From: Oscillospiraceae bacterium
GTDB lineage: Bacteria; Bacillota; Clostridia; Oscillospirales; Oscillospiraceae
DNA: 64,000 nucleotides
Direction of reading: 5' to 3'
NCBI GenBank assembly: GCA_015067845.1
Contig: SVLT01000002.1
Location: 1-64,000, forward strand
The notes under the pieces were generated by a model, which saw only the letters and a program-made list of their open reading frames with translations, did not search any database and was not told the DNA's origin. Below, in pieces: positions 8,282 to 16,086 of this stretch (position 1 is its first letter; each line of letters begins with the position of its first letter). The translations under genes were made by a program, and so were the position numbers.

Positions 8282-8827
8282 TCACTTCTTCAGGGCTTTG
8301 CGGAGGGTGGGGGCCATCAGGACAGCCATGCCGCCGCCGATGAGGGCGGTGATGAGCTGGGGCCAGGAGAACTGGGCCGACAGCGCAGCCGATGCCTTCG
8401 CCGGAATGGTGCCGCCGCTGACCAGCATGGGCACGAGAAATTGGACCATGACCAGATACAGCGTGGCGAACTTGGCCGCCGCGGCCGCCAGCCATCCCAG
8501 CGCCCGGCGCCACAGAGGCACCGCGCCGCTCCGGATCACCAGGGCCAAGACCAGCACCAGCACCAGATTGCCTGCGGCAATGCCGGGCAGGAGCTGGATG
8601 AACTTGGGGCCGATGCCAAACAAAAACGCCAGAAAGGGGGAGGTCAGGGCCACCGCCGCGCCGCCCCAAAGGCCCACCACCAGGGCGGTGACCCCCAGGA
8701 TCAAATTCACACAGGAGCCGGTGACGAACTGATTGCCCAGACCGGCAGTAACACCCTGGACCGCCACCAACAGCGCCAGCATCAGGGCCGTCTGGGTCAG
8801 CCAAAGGATCTTGGAATGGTTTTTCAT
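8282..8827 (-). CDS. ECF-transporter S-component-like membrane protein
   Basis: A 181-residue protein with about five or six hydrophobic segments. The N-terminus (LTQTALMLALLVAVQG) and overall size resemble substrate-binding S components of energy-coupling-factor transporters, which pair with shared EcfA/A'/T subunits encoded elsewhere. The substrate cannot be inferred. The start at 8827 follows AGAGGTG with a 6-base spacer. An extended -10 (TGC before TATAAT) lies upstream on the minus strand. It is divergent from the radical SAM gene. Confidence 0.65.
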   Translation of the reverse strand: MKNHSKILWLTQTALMLALLVAVQGVTAGLGNQFVTGSCVNLILGVTALVVGLWGGAAVALTSPFLAFLFGIGPKFIQLLPGIAAGNLVLVLVLALVIRSGAVPLWRRALGWLAAAAAKFATLYLVMVQFLVPMLVSGGTIPAKASAALSAQFSWPQLITALIGGGMAVLMAPTLRKALKK

Positions 8828-8854
8828 AGGAACACCTCTTTTACATGATTTCGG

Positions 8855-8860
8855 ATTATA
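8855..8860 (-). promoter_or_regulatory. Extended -10 element of the ECF-like gene
   Basis: Minus-strand TATAAT preceded by TG one base upstream, 28 bp before the start codon. No good -35 is seen, as expected for an extended -10 promoter. Confidence 0.5.
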
Positions 8861-8894
8861 GCACATCCGGCACCGCAATTCCATAGGATTTTTC

Positions 8895-8922
8895 TTGCGA
8901 ACGGAGAAAAATGTGGTATAAT
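8895..8922 (+). promoter_or_regulatory. Sigma-70-type promoter of the radical SAM gene
   Basis: TTGCGA, a 16-bp spacer and a perfect TATAAT, ending 27 bp before the start codon; the ribosome site falls just after the expected transcription start. Confidence 0.65.
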
Positions 8923-8949
8923 GGCGGCATTGAAGGAAGGAGGCCGGTT

Positions 8950-9789
8950 ATGAAACACTTTCGAAAGATCTATCTGGAGATCTCCAATATATGCAACCTC
9001 AACTGCAGTTTCTGCCCCGGTACCCGGCGGTCCAAGCGATGGATGACCACCGCAGAGATGGCGCAATTGCTGCCCAAGCTCCGCGATTGGACGGATCATC
9101 TGTATTTTCACCTGATGGGCGAACCGCTGCTCCATCCCCACCTGGAGGAATTTCTGCAGATGGCCGGCGATGCCGGTCTGAAAGTGATCCTGACCACCAA
9201 CGGTACCCTGCTTCCCAAGCGGCAGGAATTGCTCCTGAAGTCCCCTGCCCTGCACAAGATCAACATTTCCCTCCACGCCTTTGAAGCCAACGATCCGGAC
9301 GTGCCCTTCGAGACCTATCTGCGCGGATGCATGGCATTCGGTCAGGCCGCCCAGGGCGCCAAGCTGGTGACCTACCGACTGTGGAACGACGGGGGTCTGG
9401 ATGAGAAAAACGGCGCCATTTTGGACACTCTGCATCAGCATTTCCCCGGCCAGTGGGTCCGGGAACGGCGGGGCATCCGCATGGGCCAGCGGGTATATCT
9501 GGAGCATGGGGAGAAATTTGATTGGCCCGACCTGAGCGCCGCCGACGGGGGCCGGCGGGTATTCTGCTACGGGTTGCGGGATCAGATCGGCGTACTGGCG
9601 GACGGCACCGTGGTCCCCTGCTGTCTGGATCACGAAGGGGACCTGGCTCTTGGCAATCTGTATCAGCAGGAACTGAAGGATATTTTGGACAGTCCCCGGG
9701 CCAAGGCCATCTACGACGGTTTTTCCCGGGGCGAGGCGGCGGAGGAACTGTGCCGCAAGTGCGGTTACGCCCGCAGATTTCAAAAGTAA
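8950..9789 (+). CDS. Radical SAM/SPASM-domain protein
   Basis: A 279-residue radical S-adenosylmethionine enzyme. The [4Fe-4S] triad is C15, C19 and C22 in CNLNCSFC, followed by the MGEPLLHP segment typical of the SAM-binding barrel. The C-terminal VVPCCLDHEGDLALGNL and CRKCGYARRF cysteines suggest a SPASM auxiliary-cluster domain. Such proteins modify peptides or act as sulfatase-maturation-like enzymes, but no precursor peptide or sulfatase is adjacent, so the substrate is unknown. The start follows GGAGG. A hairpin terminator follows at once. Confidence 0.85.
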   Translation: MKHFRKIYLEISNICNLNCSFCPGTRRSKRWMTTAEMAQLLPKLRDWTDHLYFHLMGEPLLHPHLEEFLQMAGDAGLKVILTTNGTLLPKRQELLLKSPALHKINISLHAFEANDPDVPFETYLRGCMAFGQAAQGAKLVTYRLWNDGGLDEKNGAILDTLHQHFPGQWVRERRGIRMGQRVYLEHGEKFDWPDLSAADGGRRVFCYGLRDQIGVLADGTVVPCCLDHEGDLALGNLYQQELKDILDSPRAKAIYDGFSRGEAAEELCRKCGYARRFQK

Positions 9790-9800
9790 TCCTATACGGC

Positions 9801-9829
9801 AAGGGATGCGCGCTGCGCGTCCCTTTTTT
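9801..9829 (+). terminator. Intrinsic terminator after the radical SAM gene
   Basis: Arms AAGGGATGCGC and GCGCGTCCCTT (one G-T pair) followed by TTTTTTC. Confidence 0.8.
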
Positions 9830-9858
9830 CTTTTCCCGGAATAAACTGAAAATAAGGG

Positions 9859-9887
9859 TTGACATTTCGAAATTCGATGCTATTATA
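9859..9887 (+). promoter_or_regulatory. Promoter of adhE
   Basis: A perfect TTGACA is followed after 16-17 bp by TATTAT/ATTATA. The expected transcript start (about 9893) leaves a leader of about 45 bases before the adhE ATG. Confidence 0.7.
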
Positions 9888-9897
9888 TTGATAGTAA

Positions 9898-9921
9898 TTT
9901 ATCGGTATGCATTTATCGATA
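9898..9921. promoter_or_regulatory. Candidate operator just after the adhE transcription start
   Basis: TTTATCGGTA and TTTATCGATA are repeated with a 14-bp period. The region also reads as TATCG and CGATA inverted arms. Its position right after the start site fits a repressor site. It does not match the clostridial Rex consensus well. Confidence 0.3.
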
Positions 9922-9939
9922 CAGAAAGGAAGAATAATT

Positions 9940-12534
9940 ATGGAGCATAACGATACGCTTGTAACCACCGCCGGGGAGCTGACCCAGGCTATGAACCGCT
10001 GCCGGGCCGCCCAGGCGAAATTTGCCAACTACACCCAGGAGCAGGTGGACCGGATCTTCCTGGCCGCCGCCACCGCCGCCAACAAAATGCGGATCCCCCT
10101 GGCCAAGGCCGCCGTGGCTGAGACCGGCATGGGCGTGGTGGAAGATAAGGTGATCAAAAATCACTACGCCTCCGAATATATCTACAACGCTTACAAGGAC
10201 ACAAAAACCTGCGGTGTCATCGAGGAGGACCGCTCCTACGGAATTTGCCGGATCGCGGAACCCATCGGCCTCATCGCCGCGGTGATCCCCACCACCAATC
10301 CCACGTCCACCGCCATTTTCAAGGCCCTCATCAGCCTCAAAACCCGCAACGCCATTCTGATCAGCCCCCATCCCCGGGCCAAGAACTGTACCATCGCCGC
10401 GGCCAAAGTGGTGCTGGAAGCGGCGGTGGCCGCCGGCGCGCCGGAGGACATCATCGGCTGGATCGATCAGCCCAGCCTGGAACTGACCAACCAGCTTATG
10501 CGCGATGCGGACCTGATCCTGGCCACCGGCGGCCCCGGTATGGTCAAAGCCGCCTACTCTTCCGGCAAGCCTGCCCTGGGCGTGGGCGCCGGCAACGTGC
10601 CGGCCATCATTGACGACAGCGCCGATATTCTGCTGGCTGTATCCTCCATCGTTCACTCCAAGACCTTTGACAACGGCATGATCTGCGCTTCGGAGCAGAG
10701 CGTCATCGTTCCTCAGGGGATCTACGATGAAGTGAAGGCGGAATTTGCCCGCCGGGGCTGCTATTTCCTCAGCGAGGAAGAAAAAGAGAACGTCCGCTCC
10801 ATTTTGCTGGTGAATGGCTCTGTAAACGCCAAGATCGTGGGCCAGTCCGCCTATGACATCGCCAAGCTGGCCGGCATCGATGTGCCCGCCTACACCAAGA
10901 TCCTCATTGGCGAAGTGACTTCCACCGCTTTGGATGAGCCCTTCGCCCACGAAAAGCTGTCCCCGGTGCTGGCCATGTATCGGGCCGTGGATTTTGCCGA
11001 TGCCGTAGATATGGCGGATCAGTTGGTCCGGGACGGCGGCTACGGCCACACCGCTTCCATCTATCTGGACACCGTTACCGGCGGCGAAAAGCTGCACACC
11101 TTCTCCCAGCGGATGAAGGCCTGCCGCATCGTGGTCAACACCCCCTCCTCCCAGGGCGGCATCGGCGATCTGTACAATTTCAAGCTGGCCCCCTCCCTGA
11201 CCCTGGGCTGCGGCAGTTGGGGCGGTAACTCCGTCAGCGAAAATGTGGGTGTGAAGCACCTGCTGAACATCAAGACCGTGGCAGAGAGGAGAGAGAACAT
11301 GCTGTGGTTCCGGGCGCCGGAAAAGGTGTATTTCAAGAAGGGTTGTCTGCCCGTGGCCCTGGAAGAGCTGAAAGGCTACAAGAAGGCCTTTATCGTCACC
11401 GACACCTTCCTCTATCAAAACGGCTACACCAAACCGGTGAAGGAGACTTTGGACCGGCTGGGCATCATCCACAACACCTTCCATTCCGTGGAGCCGGACC
11501 CCACTCTGGCATGCGCCCGGGCCGGTGCGGCACAGATGGCCACCTTTGAGCCGGATGTGATCATCGCCGTGGGCGGCGGCAGCGCCATGGACGCCGCCAA
11601 GATCATGTGGGTCCTCTACGAGCATCCCGAGGCAGACTTTATGGACATGGCCATGCGGTTTGTGGACATCCGCAAGCGGATCTACACCTTCCCCAAGATG
11701 GGCAAGAAGGCTTACTTCGTGGCCATTCCCACCACCGCCGGTACCGGCAGCGAAGTGACCCCCTTTGCCGTCATCACCGACGAACGCAGCGGCATCAAAT
11801 ATCCCCTGGCGGATTATGAATTACTGCCGAAAATGGCCATTGTGGATGCGGACATGATGATGAATGCCCCCAAGGGTCTCACCGCCGCCAGCGGCATCGA
11901 TGCGGTGACCCATGCCTTGGAGGCTTATGCCTCAGTGATGGCCACGGGTTACACCGACGGTCTGGCTCTGCGGGCCCTGAAGCTGATCTTTGACAATCTG
12001 CCGGCGGCCTATGACAACGGCCCCAACGATCCCCGGGCCCGGGAGAACATGGGCACCGCGGCCTGCATGGCCGGCATGGCCTTCGCCAACGCCTTCCTGG
12101 GCGTATGCCACTCCATGGCCCACAAGCTGGGTGCCTTCCATCACCTGCCCCACGGCGTGGCCAATGCCCTGCTGATCAGCCATGTGCTGCGCTTCAATGC
12201 GGCGGAAGTGCCTGCCAAGATGGGTACCTTCTCTCAGTATGACCATCCCCACACCCTGGCGCGGTACGCGGAAGTGGCAGACTACCTGCAGTTGGGCGGT
12301 CACTCGGACGAGGAAAAGCTGGAACTGCTAATCCGGGCCCTGGAAGAGCTGAAGGAAAAGGTGGGTATCCGCAGGACCATCCGGGATTACGGCGTGGACG
12401 AAGCGGATTTCCTGGCCCGGCTGGACGAGATGACGGAGCAGGCCTTCGACGACCAATGCACCGGCGCCAACCCCCGGTATCCCCTCTTGCGGGAGATCCG
12501 GCAAATGTACCTGGACGCTTATTACGGCGTATAA
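9940..12534 (+). CDS. adhE: Bifunctional acetaldehyde-CoA/alcohol dehydrogenase AdhE
   Basis: An 864-residue fusion enzyme that reduces acetyl-CoA to acetaldehyde and then to ethanol with NADH, regenerating NAD+ in fermentation. The N-terminal aldehyde dehydrogenase half has the catalytic cysteine C249 in DNGMICASEQS and the GVGAGNVP segment. The C-terminal iron-type alcohol dehydrogenase half has GGGSAMDAAK and the metal-binding histidines in GVCHSMAHKLGAFHH and LPHGVAN. The length matches full-length AdhE (about 870). The ATG at 9940 follows AAAGGAAG. It has its own TTGACA promoter and a terminator directly after the stop, so it is a single-gene unit. Confidence 0.96.
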   Translation: MEHNDTLVTTAGELTQAMNRCRAAQAKFANYTQEQVDRIFLAAATAANKMRIPLAKAAVAETGMGVVEDKVIKNHYASEYIYNAYKDTKTCGVIEEDRSYGICRIAEPIGLIAAVIPTTNPTSTAIFKALISLKTRNAILISPHPRAKNCTIAAAKVVLEAAVAAGAPEDIIGWIDQPSLELTNQLMRDADLILATGGPGMVKAAYSSGKPALGVGAGNVPAIIDDSADILLAVSSIVHSKTFDNGMICASEQSVIVPQGIYDEVKAEFARRGCYFLSEEEKENVRSILLVNGSVNAKIVGQSAYDIAKLAGIDVPAYTKILIGEVTSTALDEPFAHEKLSPVLAMYRAVDFADAVDMADQLVRDGGYGHTASIYLDTVTGGEKLHTFSQRMKACRIVVNTPSSQGGIGDLYNFKLAPSLTLGCGSWGGNSVSENVGVKHLLNIKTVAERRENMLWFRAPEKVYFKKGCLPVALEELKGYKKAFIVTDTFLYQNGYTKPVKETLDRLGIIHNTFHSVEPDPTLACARAGAAQMATFEPDVIIAVGGGSAMDAAKIMWVLYEHPEADFMDMAMRFVDIRKRIYTFPKMGKKAYFVAIPTTAGTGSEVTPFAVITDERSGIKYPLADYELLPKMAIVDADMMMNAPKGLTAASGIDAVTHALEAYASVMATGYTDGLALRALKLIFDNLPAAYDNGPNDPRARENMGTAACMAGMAFANAFLGVCHSMAHKLGAFHHLPHGVANALLISHVLRFNAAEVPAKMGTFSQYDHPHTLARYAEVADYLQLGGHSDEEKLELLIRALEELKEKVGIRRTIRDYGVDEADFLARLDEMTEQAFDDQCTGANPRYPLLREIRQMYLDAYYGV

Positions 12535-12539
12535 AAGGC

Positions 12540-12567
12540 GGGCACCCGGCCAAACGGCCGGGTGCCC
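12540..12567 (+). terminator. Intrinsic terminator after adhE
   Basis: A perfect 12-bp stem, GGGCACCCGGCC and GGCCGGGTGCCC, around AAAC and followed by a loose T-rich tail. It also separates adhE from the converging TIR gene. Confidence 0.85.
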
Positions 12568-12584
12568 ATACTTTATTGAACAGT

Positions 12585-14951
12585 TTATCGGATCGTTCCG
12601 TCCTGGCAGTGGATCTTCAGCGTATGGCCGTCGGAAATGCCCAGATCCTCCACATGGATGTCCAGGTCGCGCCATTGCGCGACAGTGCCGCCATAGTGGA
12701 TCTCACGCAGGTCGCCGCAGCCTGAAAAGGCACCGTATTCGATCACCGTCACCGTTTCCGGTATACTCAGCTCCTGCAGCCGTTCCAGGTTGCTGAAACT
12801 GCCCTGCAAGATCTCCTCAAGACCATCGGACAGCACTACATTTTCCACTCCAGTGCATCCTGTAAAGGCGTAGTATCCCACATGATGGGCCCCCAGGTGC
12901 AGTTCCTGCAGGCCGACGCATTCTGCAAAGGCCCAATTGCCGATCCTGCCGGCTTCCGTGCAGGGAAGCGCTGTCAGGGCGCTGCAGCCAAAGAAGGCAT
13001 AGTCACCCACTGTATCGGTCTCGTGAGGTAACTCTACCGTTTCCAATGCGTTGCACCGATAGAACACACCTTCGGAAAGATCGCCCAAATACCCGCTGGA
13101 AAGATGTACGCTTTGGAGCTGTTTGGCATCTGCGAATGCATAGGCACCCACGGAAGAGAGGAAGGGATGGTCCCGGAATGCCGTAATTTCAGACCCGTAG
13201 AACGCGGCACTTCCGACGGAATCGATCTTTCTGTACTGGTACTTTTCAGGAAGTTCCACGGCTCCCGTGCCCGTGCAGCCACGCACTTCATAGTTTCCGC
13301 TTTCCAGCAGCTTGAGGAGCAATGTAAAATCCTCAAATTCCGCTTCCACCAAGTTCCAATCGGTCATGCGGGTGTCACCTTTAGGCAGCATCACTTTCTC
13401 AATATCCGAGAAACCGGGCACCGGCGATCCCATTCCGTACAGCAGCAGCGTTCCATCGGCCCGCAGGCCGATGATAAATTCCCAACCCACGGTGATGCCG
13501 ACCACATCGTTCCAGGCTTCCACGGGATCCGCATCGTCTCCGTTGGTTTCCCAGGGAACGAGTTTTCCGTCCTGCAGCAGACACCAGCCGTTTGCCACAT
13601 CTTCCACGTCCTTTACGGCAAGAACGCTTTTCAGCAGCGCGCCGTCGTCGCCCAGCAGTTCATCGATGCGCTCCTCGGGATAGATGCAGAACACATTTCC
13701 GTTCCGGTCCACGGCAAAGCCTTCCTCTGTACACAGATTCCGGATATTCTTCCAATGGGACACTTCATAAGGGTATTCCGGGTCGCATCCGGCCATCACC
13801 GCCGTGCCGTCAGATCTCAGGCCCACAACAGCGCCTGCATTGGGATAAGCCTTGACGGAAACGATGTCCGTCCAGGTCTCCACTGCATCGCGGCCATTGG
13901 ACCAATCGCCGGTAAGGGCGACGGTGCCGTCGTTACGCAATCCGACCAAGAAATCATAGCCCGCGGAGATGGACACCATATCCTTCCAATTCCGGACATC
14001 ATAATCCAAGTCTTCCGGTACCAGTACCGTTCCATCGGCCCGCAGGGCTGCAAACATGGACAGGGAAACCAGATCCGTCCAATCGGCCATCTCCCGATAG
14101 TAGCAAAGCTCCTTGGGGATGGTGCCATCCGGCAGGATGCACAGGAAAGCATTGTCAATAGCCGTGATCGTATCGTGATTGTAGCGGGCCAACTTTTCCC
14201 AGCAAAGATCTCTTTGGGCAGCCGCATCCTGATAGTCGCCGCAGTTTGCATAAGCGATAGCCGCCGCGCCGAAGTTACCTTCCCGGGCATAGCCGGCCGC
14301 CAGTTGATATTTTGCTTCCGTTTCCGGATCCGCAGCAGACTGCGTACCGGTCGGAACCGGCCCATCACTGGGTGGTGTTTCGTCTGTGGTATTTTCGACC
14401 CGGCCCAAACTGCCGATGCCCAGCACCAGCAAGACTACCAGCAGCACTGCGCCGCAGATAATGCCGATCCATTTTCCCGTACCGGCCGGACCTGCCCCTC
14501 GGCTCGTCCCCCGGGCACAAGCTGCCCGGCTCTTGGACCGCAGGAGGCGCACGATCTTTTCGATGCAGGCATCAAAGTAATCGGACGAAGCCGCCACGCC
14601 CTCGTAGAAACGGACCTTGTCGATCTCCTGGGGCAGCGTGGCCGGAAAAGCAAAATCCCGCATCATGACCGGGATAATATTCTTTCCTTTCTGCAGGGCA
14701 TAGGCGATCTCCAGGCGCACCCAGTCATCCGGATCTTTGCAGCGATCCAACGCTTTCGGGGGCAGGATCAGCACGAAATCATCGCAGGAATCGATGGCCT
14801 TGAAGATCTGCGTGTTAAACGTGCCTGAGCGCATGGATTCCACATCGAAAAAGACCGCATACCCTTTATCTTTCAATTTATCCGCGATGCGTCCGGCCAG
14901 ATGTTCACCGCCATCCCGGCGATAGCTGATAAAAACTTGATAACGTTCCAT
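12585..14951 (-). CDS. TIR-domain membrane protein with RCC1-like and leucine-rich extracellular part
   Basis: A 788-residue protein. Residues 1-135 form a TIR domain (YQVFISYRRDGGEHLA; FDVESMRSG), with the glutamate aligned to the NADase catalytic residue at E81 in DDWVRLEIAYAL. After a basic Ala/Gly linker a single membrane helix spans about 161-181. The outer part starts with an Asp/Pro/Thr-rich segment and a TPR-like stretch (about 215-255), then about six repeats of the form W-x-D-I-V-S ... GLR-x-DGT (about 255-500), resembling an RCC1-type propeller, then BspA-type leucine-rich repeats (about 580-780). GGGGGAG precedes the ATG at 14951. It has its own promoter and no effector or ring-nuclease partner beside it. 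The predicted topology puts TIR inside and a possible ligand-binding part outside. Confidence 0.85.
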   Translation of the reverse strand: MERYQVFISYRRDGGEHLAGRIADKLKDKGYAVFFDVESMRSGTFNTQIFKAIDSCDDFVLILPPKALDRCKDPDDWVRLEIAYALQKGKNIIPVMMRDFAFPATLPQEIDKVRFYEGVAASSDYFDACIEKIVRLLRSKSRAACARGTSRGAGPAGTGKWIGIICGAVLLVVLLVLGIGSLGRVENTTDETPPSDGPVPTGTQSAADPETEAKYQLAAGYAREGNFGAAAIAYANCGDYQDAAAQRDLCWEKLARYNHDTITAIDNAFLCILPDGTIPKELCYYREMADWTDLVSLSMFAALRADGTVLVPEDLDYDVRNWKDMVSISAGYDFLVGLRNDGTVALTGDWSNGRDAVETWTDIVSVKAYPNAGAVVGLRSDGTAVMAGCDPEYPYEVSHWKNIRNLCTEEGFAVDRNGNVFCIYPEERIDELLGDDGALLKSVLAVKDVEDVANGWCLLQDGKLVPWETNGDDADPVEAWNDVVGITVGWEFIIGLRADGTLLLYGMGSPVPGFSDIEKVMLPKGDTRMTDWNLVEAEFEDFTLLLKLLESGNYEVRGCTGTGAVELPEKYQYRKIDSVGSAAFYGSEITAFRDHPFLSSVGAYAFADAKQLQSVHLSSGYLGDLSEGVFYRCNALETVELPHETDTVGDYAFFGCSALTALPCTEAGRIGNWAFAECVGLQELHLGAHHVGYYAFTGCTGVENVVLSDGLEEILQGSFSNLERLQELSIPETVTVIEYGAFSGCGDLREIHYGGTVAQWRDLDIHVEDLGISDGHTLKIHCQDGTIR

Positions 14952-14971
14952 ATTTCTCCCCCTTTTGACCC

Positions 14972-15000
14972 AATATATCACATTTCCCCCACAATTACAA
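14972..15000 (-). promoter_or_regulatory. Promoter of the TIR gene
   Basis: On the minus strand TTGTAA, a 17-bp spacer and TATATT, ending 21 bp before the ATG. Confidence 0.6.
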
Positions 15001-15032
15001 TGCCTGTACAAGAGAATACGCGGCCATGCATA

Positions 15033-15063
15033 AAAAACTGCCGCACGGACGGCGGCAGTTTTC
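15033..15063 (-). terminator. Intrinsic terminator after asnA
   Basis: AAACTGCCG and CGGCAGTTT pair around a 9-base GC-rich loop, with A and T runs outside. On the minus strand it begins 3 bp after the asnA stop and ends in a run of Ts. Confidence 0.8.
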
Positions 15064-15066
15064 GGT

Positions 15067-16074
15067 TTACAGCAGCGGGATGCCGGCCAGGTCACATTCC
15101 CGGAGGGTATGGTCGTCCCAGATGCTGGATTGGACTTCACCGATATGGGCGCAGCCCATCATCAGCATAGCCAGGCGGCTTTGGCCGATACCGCCGCCGA
15201 TGGTCAGGGGCAGCCGGCCCTCCAACAGCATCTTATGGAAAGGCAATTCCCGGCGGTCCTCACAGCCGGAAAGGCGAAGCTGGCGGTCCAGCGCCGCAGG
15301 ATCCACGCGGATGCCCATGGAGGAGATCTCCAGGGCCATGTCCAGCACATCGTCCCAGAAGAAAATATCGCAGTTCAGGTCCCAATCGTCATAGTCCGGG
15401 GCCCGATGGTCATGGGGCTTGCCGGACCGGAGGGCGCCGCCGATGCCAATGATGCAGGCGGTGCGGTGCCGGCGAACAAAGGCGTTTTCCCGCTCTTTGG
15501 GGGTCAGGCCGGGGTACAGGTCCTCCAGCTCCTTAGCCGTGATGAAGGTCACTTCCCTGCTCAGCTCCACACGAAGCTGGGGAAAGCGGACATGGAGCCG
15601 GTCGTTGGTATCGCAGATGGTCCGGACGATGGCCCGGACAATGAGTTTAAGATAATCCAGGTTCCGGTTTTCCGGGGTAATGACCTTCTCCCAGTCCCAT
15701 TGATCCACATAGATGGAGTGGATATTGTCCAGTTCCTCATCCCGGCGGATGGCATTCATGTCGGTGTAAAGGCCCTTGCCTACGGTAAAACCGTAGCGCT
15801 TCAACGCCAGCCGTTTCCACTTGGCCAGGGAATGGACCACCTGGGCCTCCTCCCCCACCGCCGGCACGTCAAAGGCCACGGGCCGCTCCCGGCCGCTGAG
15901 GTTATCGTTGAGTCCGGAGGTGCCGGTGACGAACAGCGGCGCGGAGACCCGCTTCAGATTCAATGCGGAAGCAAACTCCTGCTGAAAGGTCTCCTTGATG
16001 CAGGCAATGGCCCGCTGGGTCTCATAAGCGTCCAGCACCGGGCGATAACCTGCCGGTATATATGTTTTACTCAT
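15067..16074 (-). CDS. asnA: Aspartate-ammonia ligase (asparagine synthetase A)
   Basis: A 335-residue AsnA that makes asparagine from aspartate, ammonia and ATP (AMP-forming) in the cytosol. Hallmarks are TGLNDNLSGRERPV near residue 52, the MNAIRRDEELDNIHSIYVDQ stretch, and the C-terminal GGGIGQSRLAMLMM of the class II tRNA-synthetase-like fold. Length equals the family norm of about 330. It starts 12 bp after the CotH-family gene stops, on the same strand, with no clear ribosome site of its own, so it is probably co-transcribed and coupled to it. Confidence 0.95.
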   Translation of the reverse strand: MSKTYIPAGYRPVLDAYETQRAIACIKETFQQEFASALNLKRVSAPLFVTGTSGLNDNLSGRERPVAFDVPAVGEEAQVVHSLAKWKRLALKRYGFTVGKGLYTDMNAIRRDEELDNIHSIYVDQWDWEKVITPENRNLDYLKLIVRAIVRTICDTNDRLHVRFPQLRVELSREVTFITAKELEDLYPGLTPKERENAFVRRHRTACIIGIGGALRSGKPHDHRAPDYDDWDLNCDIFFWDDVLDMALEISSMGIRVDPAALDRQLRLSGCEDRRELPFHKMLLEGRLPLTIGGGIGQSRLAMLMMGCAHIGEVQSSIWDDHTLRECDLAGIPLL

Positions 16075-16086
16075 TGGTTCACGACC

